A DNA stretch of 64,000 nucleotides from positions 400,001 to 464,000 of the forward strand of contig NZ_RJUA01000127.1 in assembly GCF_024343575.1 (NCBI RefSeq), read 5' to 3'. The translations under genes were made by a program, and so were the position numbers. The stretch is from Lacihabitans sp. LS3-19. Its GTDB lineage: Bacteria > Bacteroidota > Bacteroidia > Cytophagales > Spirosomataceae. The notes under the pieces are model-generated. The model was not told the DNA's origin and ran no database searches. It saw nothing but the letters and a program-made list of their open reading frames with translations. Below are positions 1 to 9,199 of the stretch, in pieces; position 1 is the stretch's first letter; each line of letters begins with the position of its first letter.

Positions 1-1
1 T

Positions 2-919
2 ATACTGGGTAGAGAAAAGGAAATAGAACTCCTTAAAAAAGAGCAAGAACTGAAAAATCAACAAGAATTGATGAAGATTCAGCTCGAAAAAACCATGCTT
101 GAAAAAACCAAAGATATAGAAGAAGCTGCTAAAAAACGTAAAGACGAGGAGTTTGAGTTGGTAAAAAAAGACTTTGAGCAAAAACTCAAAGCTCAGGTGG
201 ATTTGGTAAACGAAATGAAACGGAAGGCCGACCAAGGTTCTATGCAGCTGCAAGGCGAAGTGCAGGAGTTAGCGATAGAGTCAATGCTTCAACAGGCTTT
301 TCCTTATGACGAAATTGAGGAGATAAAAAAAGGACAAAGAGGAGCAGATGCTATTCAGACTGTGATAAATGAGTTTGGAAATAAATGTGGAAAAATAATT
401 TTTGAAAGCAAGCGTACCCAAAACTTCGGCGGAGACTGGATAGAAAAACTAAAATCCGACCAAAGAGAAACTGGTGCCGAAATAGCCGTATTGGTAACCC
501 AAACCATGCCAAAAGACATGGAACGATTTGGTGAGAAAGATGGTGTTTGGGTTTGTAATTTTACAGAAATAAAAAGCTTAGTGTTTGTACTGCGAGAGAT
601 TTTGATAAGAACCCAAATGGCGAAATCAGTAAATGAAAACAAAGCTGACAAAATGAGCATTCTCTACAATTTCCTAACCAGCAGTCAGTTTAAGCAACAA
701 ATGGAGGCTATCGTAGAAGGTTTTAGCAATCTTAAAAACGAGCTAGACAAAGAGAAAAGAGCTATGGCCAGAATATGGAAAGAGCGTGAAATGCAAATAG
801 AAAAAGTAATAGGAAACACCATTGACATGTATGGTAGCATAAAGGGTATAGCCGGCAATGCCATCGCCCCTATTCAATACCTTGAACTTGGCGGGAGCGA
901 TGAATTAGAAGTTGATTAA
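2..919 (+). CDS. DUF2130 domain-containing protein (5' end outside window)
   Basis: The reading frame is open from base 2, so the true start lies left of the window and only the C-terminal 305 residues are visible. A TTG at 68 is an artefact of the window edge. The first ~80 visible residues are rich in K, E and Q, as in a long coiled coil. The globular part follows, with FPYDEIEEIKKGQRGAD and then IIFESKRT, the conserved core of DUF2130. The GAD...ESK arrangement looks like a PD-(D/E)xK nuclease-type core; that is an inference. A second charged helical stretch precedes the C terminus. The family's role is unknown. Confidence 0.8.
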   Translation: MLGREKEIELLKKEQELKNQQELMKIQLEKTMLEKTKDIEEAAKKRKDEEFELVKKDFEQKLKAQVDLVNEMKRKADQGSMQLQGEVQELAIESMLQQAFPYDEIEEIKKGQRGADAIQTVINEFGNKCGKIIFESKRTQNFGGDWIEKLKSDQRETGAEIAVLVTQTMPKDMERFGEKDGVWVCNFTEIKSLVFVLREILIRTQMAKSVNENKADKMSILYNFLTSSQFKQQMEAIVEGFSNLKNELDKEKRAMARIWKEREMQIEKVIGNTIDMYGSIKGIAGNAIAPIQYLELGGSDELEVD

Positions 920-1148
920 TATCGCAAAATCCATCAATTTGCATTTCTAAAAAGCCATTTAATCAAAAACTGTAGTATTTGATTTCAATTTTAAGAACTT
1001 CAAAAAGTCTATTTTTTCTCAAGAAAAAAACCTTTTGGCACCCTTTAATTATAATTTCTTTCAAAATTTTTAAAAAAAATATTCGTTTCTGTCATTTTAG
1101 GCATGAATTGTGGTTTTAATATTGATAGCCAAATTACCATTTTCTAAT

Positions 1149-2612
1149 ATGATACGAATTACATTTTTTATTCTACTGGTTTTTTCAATCTCGACACAGG
1201 CACAAACAGATTGCAACTGCCAAAAAAACTTTGACGAGATATACCAAAAAGTTCGTGATAACTACGCCGCTTACAGCATGAAAGTGACGCCAACCACCAA
1301 ACCGAAGTTTGATGCACTTTCTAAAAAAATAAAAGATGCTTCTGCTGGTGTTACTGACCCCAAAGAATGCTACAAAATCTTGAAAGAATGGACGGAGTTT
1401 TTCAAAGACGGTCATTTATTTATCAATACCCAGATTCCTTATATTGACGCCGAACCAAAAGCTGTAATAGAAAAAAGAGCTGCGAGTATTTCGACTCAAA
1501 AATATACTTCTGAACCAATTTTTCAGGCTTATCTTACCGAAAACTTGGCAAAATTAACGCCCGTAGAAGGTATTTGGGAAAGCGATGACAAAGCCTACAG
1601 ATTAGGAATTATCAAAGATGCCACCAAAGAGGGAAAGTTTTATGGCTTTCTTTTGGGTAAAAAAGATGAGCTTTGGACTGCAGGAAAAACTAAATTCGTT
1701 TTGGAGCAATTAGAAGAAAACAAATACAAATCCACTTATTATTATGCAGATTTCACAAGCGAAACCATAATTAGTAACCAAATAAAAAATCTTTTGGTAA
1801 TGGAAGGAATCTATAAGTTTAGTAAACTAAGTCCGATTCCAAAAGTATTTGCAAGCCAAGACGACCTGATACATAGAGTACCAGATTACAGAGTTGAAAG
1901 ACTCGATTCTAACAATACTTTAATCATCTTGCCACCATTTACGATGGCCAACGCTGAGCTTTATGTAAGCGAACTCGTTAAACAAAATGCTAGTTTGATT
2001 AAAGCCTCAAAAAACTTAATCATCGACCTTAGAAACAATCCAGGTGGTGACGAAAACGTATTTGATGAGCTTTTCCAATATATAGGAAATGGGCCAATAG
2101 TGAGAAAAGGCTCCAAAATGAGAGCTTCTGTGGAAAACTTAATATTGTTAAATCATGAACTAAAATCAATTCAAGATTACCCACAATATGCTAAAAACCT
2201 CGACCCAAAGTTGAGAAGCATAATTAGAAATATGCAAATGCACCCGGGCACTATGATAGATGCTCCTGACAAAGCTTTTGAAGTAAAACCAAACACAAAC
2301 AATCCCAAAAAAGTGGTGATTCTGTTGAATAAAAATACCGCTAGCTCGGCAGAAAGTGTCTCTTTAGAAGCAAAACAAAGCTCTAAAACTATACTAATGG
2401 GCACCAATACCAAAGGTGCATTTGATTATACCGAAGTGCGAGATTGGGGGCTTCCTTGTTACGCTTGGAGGCTAGCATTACCACTAGGCATGAGCTATAG
2501 GTTACCCACAAATCCACTAGAAAATGTCGGAATAAAACCCGATGTAAAAATCCCTGACACTGAAGCTGATTGGGTAGGATTTGCCGTAAAATATCTGAAT
2601 ATGCTCAAATAA
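1149..2612 (+). CDS. S41 family secreted peptidase
   Basis: A 487-residue protein starting at the ATG at 1149. An upstream in-frame GTG at 1110 would put a hydrophilic stretch in front of a clean signal peptide (MIRITFFILLVFSISTQAQ), so ATG is preferred. Family S41 (C-terminal processing/tricorn-like) proteases cleave exported proteins. The hallmarks are IDLRNNPGGDEN near residue 296 and NTASSAES near residue 398, the latter carrying the catalytic serine region. The ~270-residue N-terminal part is not a recognisable PDZ domain, as in many Bacteroidota S41 proteins. Probably periplasmic. It is monocistronic with its own terminator and its substrate is unknown. Confidence 0.8.
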   Translation: MIRITFFILLVFSISTQAQTDCNCQKNFDEIYQKVRDNYAAYSMKVTPTTKPKFDALSKKIKDASAGVTDPKECYKILKEWTEFFKDGHLFINTQIPYIDAEPKAVIEKRAASISTQKYTSEPIFQAYLTENLAKLTPVEGIWESDDKAYRLGIIKDATKEGKFYGFLLGKKDELWTAGKTKFVLEQLEENKYKSTYYYADFTSETIISNQIKNLLVMEGIYKFSKLSPIPKVFASQDDLIHRVPDYRVERLDSNNTLIILPPFTMANAELYVSELVKQNASLIKASKNLIIDLRNNPGGDENVFDELFQYIGNGPIVRKGSKMRASVENLILLNHELKSIQDYPQYAKNLDPKLRSIIRNMQMHPGTMIDAPDKAFEVKPNTNNPKKVVILLNKNTASSAESVSLEAKQSSKTILMGTNTKGAFDYTEVRDWGLPCYAWRLALPLGMSYRLPTNPLENVGIKPDVKIPDTEADWVGFAVKYLNMLK

Positions 2613-2625
2613 TAAAATGTTAATG

Positions 2626-2658
2626 AAAGCTCTCAACTTTGGGGGCTTTTTTATTTTT
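2626..2658 (+). terminator. Rho-independent terminator of the S41 peptidase gene
   Basis: AAAGCTCTC and GGGGGCTTT pair as a 9-bp stem (two G-U pairs) around an AACTTT loop, followed directly by TTTTTTATTTTTTTT. It starts 14 bases after the stop codon. Confidence 0.8.
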
Positions 2659-2722
2659 TTTATGTTTGAATTACTTTTACCAAAAAAAGGTTTTTAATTA
2701 GCACTAAATTAAAATTCTCCAA

Positions 2723-3721
2723 ATGAAATCGTTTAAATATATTTTCTTTTTAGTCGTAAATTTTCAGGCGTTTTCGCAAAATAATTTTTCAAAATATATT
2801 ATAAATGATTGGAAAAAAGTTGAGATAAAAGCCAAAGATGGTAGTAGAATTTTTGACCAAGATATTAGCAATGCAACATTCGACTTAAATATATTTTCGC
2901 AAGATTCTTTACAGCTTTTTTCAAATGGTAAAATAACAAAATACCCTTATCAATTAAAAGATAGCATTTTGATATTTAACAAAATGACATTAAAAATCAA
3001 GGCGATTTCCGATATTGAAATGACACTTGACCAAGCAGATTATACCGATGCCACAAAAGCTTTAAGTCTAACATTCACTCCAAAAAAATTATTTGACCTA
3101 ACATATACGCCACCATCTTATGTTTCAAAAAAAGGTGAAGTAGTTTATGAACAAGTCTGGGGAAAACTTGAGCCCTATTTTGTAGACAGTAAAATGTCTG
3201 TAATGGATTATATTTTTGAAAAATTCGGTTTTCCTGAATATCGAAAAGGAGGTTTTGTGGTGAGATTTGTCGTAACTAAAACTGGAGAGATAAAAGGCGT
3301 GAGAATCGTAGCCTCCACAAATGACAAATACAACAATAAACTAATAGCTGCTGTAAACGAAACAAGAGGGAAATGGCTACCCGCACAATATATGGGAGAA
3401 AACGTAAATGTAGAAGTAGAATATGACTATAATCTTGGCTACGAGGACCGTAAACTTACATCCTCAGTAGACTCACTACAATATTCCAAAATGTACTTTG
3501 GATATGGAAATGACTTTTTTGAAAGAGCAGCCTACAAACAAGCAGAAGGTTATTACCAAAAAGCAATATCTTTTGACCCGATGAATATCCTCGCTTATTA
3601 CCAACATGCAGCTTGCTGTATATTACTTAGACGCAAAGATGACGCATGCCATGACTACCAGCAATTGGTGTTTTTAGAGCAAAAGAAAGCTAAAACTTTG
3701 TCCGATAAGTATTGCAAGTGA
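2723..3721 (+). CDS. TonB C-terminal-like domain protein with TPR tail
   Basis: A 332-residue secreted protein with an N-terminal signal (about residues 1-19, ending AFSQN). The N-terminal ~140 residues are unassigned. Residues ~165-240 resemble the TonB C-terminal fold (GGFVVRFVVTKTGEIKGVRI, then a WLPA segment and VEVEYDY), as in the many Bacteroidota proteins annotated 'energy transducer TonB'. Residues ~255-325 form a tetratricopeptide-like helical region (YYQKAISFDPMNILAYY). There is no transmembrane anchor and no proline-rich spacer, so true energy transduction is unlikely; a periplasmic binding role is inferred. It converges on the next gene with 4 bases between stops. Confidence 0.65.
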   Translation: MKSFKYIFFLVVNFQAFSQNNFSKYIINDWKKVEIKAKDGSRIFDQDISNATFDLNIFSQDSLQLFSNGKITKYPYQLKDSILIFNKMTLKIKAISDIEMTLDQADYTDATKALSLTFTPKKLFDLTYTPPSYVSKKGEVVYEQVWGKLEPYFVDSKMSVMDYIFEKFGFPEYRKGGFVVRFVVTKTGEIKGVRIVASTNDKYNNKLIAAVNETRGKWLPAQYMGENVNVEVEYDYNLGYEDRKLTSSVDSLQYSKMYFGYGNDFFERAAYKQAEGYYQKAISFDPMNILAYYQHAACCILLRRKDDACHDYQQLVFLEQKKAKTLSDKYCK

Positions 3722-3725
3722 GTTT

Positions 3726-4430
3726 TCACCCTGGCATTGTTGGCCTAACTTCTACTTTACTTGGTAATGTTCTCGCTGGCATTTTTATCAAATCCATTAC
3801 CATCTGACCGATATCTTCCGGTTGAATTTTCCAAGCGTCTTTTTCATTTGGTTCATGACCATTGAAATACGAAGTTACTGATCCTGGCATTATGGTTGTT
3901 ACTTTCACACCTTTAGACCTAACATCAAGCATTAAAGCCTGAGAAAAGCCAACTAAGCCAAACTTACTCGCATTGTAAGCTGTTCCACTTGCAAAGAAAT
4001 TAGTCCCCGCCAAACTTGCGATAGTAATAATATAACCTTTTGATGCAATGATTTGATCCAAAGCGGCCTTTACAGTATTAAATACTCCTGTAAGATTGAT
4101 ATCAATAGTCTCATTCCACTGGTCAGCAGTTAGTGTTTCGATATTCCCGAAATGACCAACACCTGCATTGGCTATCAGATAATCTACGCTTCCCCATTTT
4201 GCTTCAGTTTCCTTAATATTTCCCTCTAAATCTGTTATTTTTCTAACATCAGACACAAAACCTATTGCGGAATCAGCCTTGATTTTATTTAAATATCCTG
4301 TAGCCTCATTTACTGTTTCAGCCGTTCTTCCAGTTATCGCAACTTTTATATTCTCCTTTACCATTGCCTCTGCTATTCCTAATCCTATTCCCTTCGATCC
4401 CCCTGTTATAAAGCCAACTTTGTTTTTCAT
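3726..4430 (-). CDS. Short-chain dehydrogenase/reductase
   Basis: A 234-residue classical SDR, presumably a cytoplasmic NAD(P)H-dependent oxidoreductase. The Rossmann glycine motif GGSKGIGLG is at residues 10-18, the NAGVG motif near 89, and the catalytic Ser plus YNASK in the second half. The C-terminal segment ends in a short proline-containing tail. Length and motifs are normal for the family; the substrate cannot be told from sequence. It is transcribed alone, convergent with the TonB-like gene and divergent from folA. Confidence 0.8.
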   Translation of the reverse strand: MKNKVGFITGGSKGIGLGIAEAMVKENIKVAITGRTAETVNEATGYLNKIKADSAIGFVSDVRKITDLEGNIKETEAKWGSVDYLIANAGVGHFGNIETLTADQWNETIDINLTGVFNTVKAALDQIIASKGYIITIASLAGTNFFASGTAYNASKFGLVGFSQALMLDVRSKGVKVTTIMPGSVTSYFNGHEPNEKDAWKIQPEDIGQMVMDLIKMPARTLPSKVEVRPTMPG

Positions 4431-4452
4431 GATATTTTTAAAAGATTATTCA

Positions 4453-4460
4453 CAAATTTA
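4453..4460 (-). promoter_or_regulatory. Candidate -7 element for the SDR gene
   Basis: Reads TAAATTTG on the minus strand, a perfect match to TAnnTTTG, 22 bases before the SDR start codon. No -33 TTG was found at the expected distance. Confidence 0.4.
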
Positions 4461-4491
4461 GTCGGATATTTGCCTAAAGTTTAATAAAATC

Positions 4492-4983
4492 ATGGATATT
4501 TCGATAATAGTGGCCGTGGCCAAAAATGGAGTAATAGGCAAGGACAACCAATTACTTTGGAGACTTTCTGAAGATTTGAAATTATTTAAGAAACGAACTA
4601 CAGGTCATGCTATCATAATGGGTCGCAAAACTTTCGACTCTATTGGCAAAGCACTACCCAATAGGATAAATATAGTAATTTCAAGAAACGAAAACCTCGA
4701 AATTGAAGGCTGCGTAGTGGTGAATTCTTTAGAAAAAGGGATTGAAATTGCTAAAAATCTTTCTGACCAAAACGAAATTTTTGTAATAGGTGGGGAGAAA
4801 ATCTACCAATTGGCTCAGCCTATGGCTACTAAATTATATCTCACTAAAGTGGATGCTGAAATGGAAGGCGATGCGTTTTTTGAAGAAAAACCTTATGAAA
4901 ACTGGAAAATCATTTCTACAATTTCATATTCTAAAGATGAAAAGAACGAATACGATTTTGAGGTATTAGAAATGGAAAAATGA
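4492..4983 (+). CDS. folA: Dihydrofolate reductase
   Basis: A 163-residue full-length enzyme that reduces dihydrofolate to tetrahydrofolate with NADPH for thymidylate, purine and glycine synthesis. The fold signature is intact: IIVAVAKNGVIGKDNQLLW at the N terminus, the catalytic acidic residue in SEDLKLF, the cofactor-binding IIMGRKTFDSIG, IVISR, and VIGGEKIY. The first residues are standard chromosomal DHFR, and nothing suggests a plasmid-borne resistance variant. It stands alone, with thyA not adjacent, and is convergent with ppc; the two share a hairpin. Confidence 0.95.
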   Translation: MDISIIVAVAKNGVIGKDNQLLWRLSEDLKLFKKRTTGHAIIMGRKTFDSIGKALPNRINIVISRNENLEIEGCVVVNSLEKGIEIAKNLSDQNEIFVIGGEKIYQLAQPMATKLYLTKVDAEMEGDAFFEEKPYENWKIISTISYSKDEKNEYDFEVLEMEK

Positions 4984-5028
4984 TATAAAAAAAAGTTTAA
5001 GGGAACTTTCGTCCTCCTAAACTTTTAA
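4984..5028 (-). terminator. Terminator of ppc (shared hairpin with folA)
   Basis: AAAAGTTTA (4991-4999) pairs with TAAACTTTT (5018-5026) around an interrupted G-rich/C-rich middle. On the minus strand the stem is followed by T8, which fits ppc; on the plus strand only TTTT follows. Confidence 0.65.
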
Positions 5029-5048
5029 AATATTCTTATGATAATTTC

Positions 5049-7598
5049 TTATGCCGAATTTCGACTAGCGTTAATGTTACCAAACAGCGACCTCGTTACC
5101 ATTTTCTCAAAAATCACTTTTAAGTTTTCGTCTTTGGTTTCTTCCACTTCTTGTAAAGCATACTGCTGAATAGCTAAAAGAGGCAATACAATATTTTCTC
5201 TATAATCTACCGACCACATGCTCAACTGGTCAGTTTCCATCAACTGCGTTTGTTTTGAAATCAACAGCATATTGTTTATGCTTTTTTGTTGTTCTTCAAA
5301 CAATATATTCCAAAACTCACCATAAATAGGGTCGTTTTTCATGTAGGAAGTCAAAGGGAAATAAGTTTTAGAAAGTGCCATCATACTGTTCTGAACCAAG
5401 GTTTTGAAGTACAATGAGTTTTCAAACAAATCTTGTAAATCGCCCAATTTGCCTTGATCTATTTTAATCTGAAGGGCTGTTCCAAATCCAAAAAAACCTG
5501 GCACGTTTTGTTTCAATTGGCTCCATGAACCAACAAACGGAATAGCTCTGAGGTCAGAGAGTTTTAATTGGCTCGAGCTCGATCTTTTGCTCGGGCGGCT
5601 ACCTATTTTAGTTTTTCCGTAATATTTCAGAGGGCTTTTTTTCTCTAAATAAGAAACAAAAAGAGGGTGATTCTTAAGTTCTAGGTATTTTTTACCACCC
5701 AAATCTGCCAATTCTTCGATCAAAACTCGCTCCTTTGGATTAATCAAAGATTTATCATCAGTAAAAACGTCATTGATAATACCCGCAGAAAGTAATTGCT
5801 CAAAATTGAAAATAGCTTGAGGCTTAGAACCATACATCGACGAAATAGTTTGACCTTGGATGGTTATCTGTATCTCGTTATTGGCAATAGTTGGCCCTTG
5901 AGAAGCATAAAACTGGTGTGATTTACCACCTCCACGAGCTGGCGGCCCTCCTCTACCATCAAAAAACACCACATTTATTTCATTCTCCTTCGATACCGCC
6001 GTTAGGTTTTCTTTAGCCCTATAAATCTCCCAGTTGGCCTTAATATAGCCTCCGTCTTTTGTTCCGTCAGAGAATCCCAACATTATACTTTGGGCATTCC
6101 CACGCTTTTCAAGATGACTTTTATATTTTGGATTATTATATAATTCATCCATTGTTTCTCTTGCAGAATCTAAGCCTTCTATAGTCTCAAAAAGTGGCAA
6201 AATATCGATATGATTGGTGGTTACTCCACAGAATCTGAACATAGCCATCACCTCCAAAACCGAACAAGAAGAAGTAGAGTTTGAAATAATGTAGCGATGA
6301 CAAGCCTTCTCCCCATTTTTTTCCTGAATCGCCTTTATGGTTTTGATTGTTTTAAAAGTATCACTCACCAATGCATCTTCAAACTCTTGATTGTCAATTT
6401 TTATGTCAGAGTGCAAGAGAAAATCAACTTTTTCTTCATGAGACCACTCACCATAAGGCTTTTCAGAGACCGAAAACTTTTCGTTTACAGCTTGAAAAAC
6501 TTTCTCATGAATACTGCTGTCTTGGCGAATATCCAAACTAGCAAAGTGCATTCCAAAAAGTTTCACTCTACGAATAAACCTATCCAGCTCATCCAAAAAC
6601 ATCGAACTATGTTTCTCCACCATTACTTGTCTAACTTCTGCAAGCTGCTCAAGCAAACTTTCGGCAGTTAAATCATCATTTAAACCGAACATATTTGTAT
6701 AAATACGACCATTTATCTTATCTAAAAGCGGAATTACACCTTTAAAAGTAAATCTTCTTCGTATGTCTTTGAAATGATTATAATAACATTTTAATATATT
6801 TGTTCGAAGTTCTTGAGCAACTTTTTTGGTTATATCGGCCGTTACAAATGGATTACCGTCCCTATCTCCTCCAGGCCAAAAACCAAGTTCGATTATTGGC
6901 TTAAATCCTTCTTCTTCATCTAAAATATCGTTGTAGATGGTATCGTGCAATTGCCCCAAAGCTTCATAGTAAACATGTCTTAAGTAAAATATTATACTTT
7001 GAGCTTCTTGAACAGGCGTAGGTTGCTCATCGTTGATAAAAGGTGTTTTACCTAATTGCTGCAATAATGCGTCAATGGCATTTATATCATTTACTTTTAT
7101 ACATTCTTCAAGGTCTTGTATAATTCTCAAAACAGAATTAGGATAAAACTGCGTTGGGTGAGCAGTAAAAACCACTTTCACCTTAAAATTCCGAAGTTTC
7201 TCTTTGACTTCCTCTATTTTTCCATGCTGTTTTGCCAAAGCAATAATAGAGCTAATTGTACCATTAGTATTTGTTGCATTAAGTTTTTCAAAAGCCGAGT
7301 CCTCCACACTATCAAACAATACCACTTGACGCTCAATGTATGTAATGAAACGAAAAAGCAAATCAATCTTTTCTTTATCTGTTTTTATGTAAGTAAAACG
7401 TTCGAAAAATTCATTGATAATTTCCTTGGGGGTATGTCCTGCCTCAAAACCCGACTTTGCCTTATCGTGAAGAAAAGGCATCAAAGTTCCAATATTGGTC
7501 ATTTTGTCATAAGGTAGTCTTGAAAACAAAGTATTGAATACCAAATATTTGTTATGGACTTCCTGCGTAAATAGCGTCTCGAGATTTTGTTTTGTCAT
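5049..7598 (-). CDS. ppc: Phosphoenolpyruvate carboxylase, divergent type
   Basis: An 849-residue enzyme that carboxylates PEP to oxaloacetate to refill the TCA cycle. The start is the ATG at 7598; the frame is open for 23 more codons, but that extension is a Cys/Phe-rich stretch and overlaps the promoter. The catalytic VFTAHPT motif carries His147, and GFWPGGDRDGNPFV is intact. The second conserved motif reads FDGRGGPPARGGG, with Asp547 where the E. coli-type enzyme has His (FHGRGG). The C terminus is SRNSA instead of the near-universal NTG. It is still full length, so it is probably active, perhaps with altered effector binding. Confidence 0.9.
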   Translation of the reverse strand: MTKQNLETLFTQEVHNKYLVFNTLFSRLPYDKMTNIGTLMPFLHDKAKSGFEAGHTPKEIINEFFERFTYIKTDKEKIDLLFRFITYIERQVVLFDSVEDSAFEKLNATNTNGTISSIIALAKQHGKIEEVKEKLRNFKVKVVFTAHPTQFYPNSVLRIIQDLEECIKVNDINAIDALLQQLGKTPFINDEQPTPVQEAQSIIFYLRHVYYEALGQLHDTIYNDILDEEEGFKPIIELGFWPGGDRDGNPFVTADITKKVAQELRTNILKCYYNHFKDIRRRFTFKGVIPLLDKINGRIYTNMFGLNDDLTAESLLEQLAEVRQVMVEKHSSMFLDELDRFIRRVKLFGMHFASLDIRQDSSIHEKVFQAVNEKFSVSEKPYGEWSHEEKVDFLLHSDIKIDNQEFEDALVSDTFKTIKTIKAIQEKNGEKACHRYIISNSTSSCSVLEVMAMFRFCGVTTNHIDILPLFETIEGLDSARETMDELYNNPKYKSHLEKRGNAQSIMLGFSDGTKDGGYIKANWEIYRAKENLTAVSKENEINVVFFDGRGGPPARGGGKSHQFYASQGPTIANNEIQITIQGQTISSMYGSKPQAIFNFEQLLSAGIINDVFTDDKSLINPKERVLIEELADLGGKKYLELKNHPLFVSYLEKKSPLKYYGKTKIGSRPSKRSSSSQLKLSDLRAIPFVGSWSQLKQNVPGFFGFGTALQIKIDQGKLGDLQDLFENSLYFKTLVQNSMMALSKTYFPLTSYMKNDPIYGEFWNILFEEQQKSINNMLLISKQTQLMETDQLSMWSVDYRENIVLPLLAIQQYALQEVEETKDENLKVIFEKMVTRSLFGNINASRNSA

Positions 7599-7629
7599 GG
7601 TTTTGTTTTTCCAGATAAAAAATTCATAA

Positions 7630-7662
7630 CAAAGATAACAAAACTTAAAAAACAGAAGACAA
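7630..7662 (-). promoter_or_regulatory. Promoter of ppc
   Basis: On the minus strand TTG (7662-7660) is followed after 22 bases by TATCTTTG (7637-7630), matching the Bacteroidota TTG-N17-23-TAnnTTTG promoter. The leader would be about 25 bases. Confidence 0.6.
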
Positions 7663-7765
7663 ATCAAGAAATTACTTGATTTTCAAGGCTAAAAATGTTC
7701 TGTTTTCCAAATTAAATATTGAAAAAATGATATTTTTAAGTATAAAAAATTGGGTAAAAATTCAA

Positions 7766-8812
7766 TTATTCTTCGAAAAGCTCTAATTGGGGTTTGAGTA
7801 AGGGAATAAATGCCTTCATATTTAGTTTTGGATACTCAAAATCAGGGAAGAATTTTTGTCTTGCCAATTTCAACGTTTGGTTAATATTTTCAGAAATTTT
7901 ACCTGTTCCTTTCATTCTTTCAATAGGCGTTTTACTACCCAAATTTCCTCCATGCGTTTCTTTTATTTGGTTTAAAACTTTTTCAGCTCTATCGGGAAAA
8001 GATTTATAAATCCACTCTTTAAATATTGGCTCAACGGCATCATTTAATCTAACTATTGTTGACGAAAAACCAATGGCACCATGAAGTTTAAACTGTTCGG
8101 CAAGGTTAAAAACTTCGTGATTATTAAGCGAAGGTATAATAGGTGCTATCATGCCAAAAACCGGAATATTGTGTTCTGATAATACCTTCATGGCTTTCAG
8201 TTTGTTGGCCGCAGATGAAGTTCTAGGCTCAAGTGTTCTTCTCAAATCTTCATTCAGAGTGGTAATAGACAAGGCCACAGCAATCAAATTGTCTTTTTGA
8301 AGCTCTATCAATAAATCCAAATCCCTTAACAAAAGTGCATTTTTTGTAATAATGCTCACTGGATGTTTGTACCTAAGACACACTTCTAAAATTTGCCTAG
8401 TAAGCTTAAATTTTCTTTCAGCTGGTTGATAGCAATCTGTATTTCCTGAAAGTGAAATCGTGTTTGGTACGTAATTCTTTTTTTTGAAATGTTTTTCTAG
8501 TAAAATCGCAGCATCAGGCTTGTAAAGAATCTTTCGCTCGAAGTCTAGACCGGCATTTAGTGCCCAATACTCGTGTGTTGGCCGTGCATAACAATACGTA
8601 CATCCATGCTCACAACCTTGGTAGGGATTGAGCGATTGCACAAAAGGCAAATCGATACTTTTAACTTGATTTACAATAGTTTTGGCATAAACTTTAGTGA
8701 ATTCAGTTTTGGTTTTTTCCTCTGAAAAATCAAAATCATTTTCCCAAAAAGGTACAATCTCGTTTTTTTCGAATTTATTTTTAATATTTCTGACAGCTCC
8801 TTGTCCTTTCAT
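7766..8812 (-). CDS. PA0069 family radical SAM protein
   Basis: A 348-residue radical S-adenosylmethionine enzyme. The cluster-binding cysteines are C67, C71 and C74 in GCEHGCTYCYARPTHEYW, whose wording is specific to the PA0069/spore-photoproduct-lyase-like group. SLSGNTDCYQPAERK and the ITKNALLLRDLD segment continue the partial TIM barrel. The family is widespread and often assigned to DNA repair by similarity to spore photoproduct lyase, but its substrate is not established. It stands alone. Confidence 0.85.
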   Translation of the reverse strand: MKGQGAVRNIKNKFEKNEIVPFWENDFDFSEEKTKTEFTKVYAKTIVNQVKSIDLPFVQSLNPYQGCEHGCTYCYARPTHEYWALNAGLDFERKILYKPDAAILLEKHFKKKNYVPNTISLSGNTDCYQPAERKFKLTRQILEVCLRYKHPVSIITKNALLLRDLDLLIELQKDNLIAVALSITTLNEDLRRTLEPRTSSAANKLKAMKVLSEHNIPVFGMIAPIIPSLNNHEVFNLAEQFKLHGAIGFSSTIVRLNDAVEPIFKEWIYKSFPDRAEKVLNQIKETHGGNLGSKTPIERMKGTGKISENINQTLKLARQKFFPDFEYPKLNMKAFIPLLKPQLELFEE

Positions 8813-8950
8813 AAACTAAAAGTAGAAAGAGTAATGCAAAACCTAAAATAATGCTAATTTCCTTGGCTTGTTTTAGCTATAAAAGGACGAAAGATTTTTT
8901 TTAAATTGAATCTCAATAAAATAAAAATGCAATTCTTCAACTTTAATTCT

Positions 8951-9151
8951 TCATAAAACTTTGCTTTTCCTTCCCCAAATAAAATAAAAAGCACCTCCAA
9001 AAGGCACAAAAATGGATACTAAAACCCAGATAAGTTTATCATTTTTTTGAAATTTACTTCTTATAATATCAATAATTGCGAATATCATCAAAAGCCAAAA
9101 CAAAAAAACTGCTACTTGCCAGATAATAAGGCTAAATGAAAGGTTGCTCAT
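8951..9151 (-). CDS. Small PLD N-terminal-like membrane protein
   Basis: A 66-residue protein with two transmembrane helices (about residues 6-27 and 40-60) ending in a basic tail. The pattern of helix, short cytoplasmic RSKFQKNDKLIW loop, then PFGGAFYFIWGRK resembles the PLDc_N family of small membrane proteins (phospholipase D/cardiolipin synthase N-terminal segment without the catalytic domain). Function unknown. It lies 48 bases after the next membrane-protein gene, with which it is probably co-transcribed. Confidence 0.65.
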   Translation of the reverse strand: MSNLSFSLIIWQVAVFLFWLLMIFAIIDIIRSKFQKNDKLIWVLVSIFVPFGGAFYFIWGRKSKVL

Positions 9152-9199
9152 ATGTTTTTTTTAAGAAATTATCTTATTTCAATTGGATTAAATCTGAAA

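Noticed and set aside
4492..4983. Trimethoprim-resistance dfr gene
   Set aside because: Standard chromosomal folA with normal neighbours; no integron or mobile sequence.
5049..7667. N-terminal extension of PEP carboxylase to 872 residues
   Set aside because: The extra 23 codons lie over the promoter region and encode a Cys/Phe-rich stretch with no counterpart in the family; ATG at 7598 is preferred.
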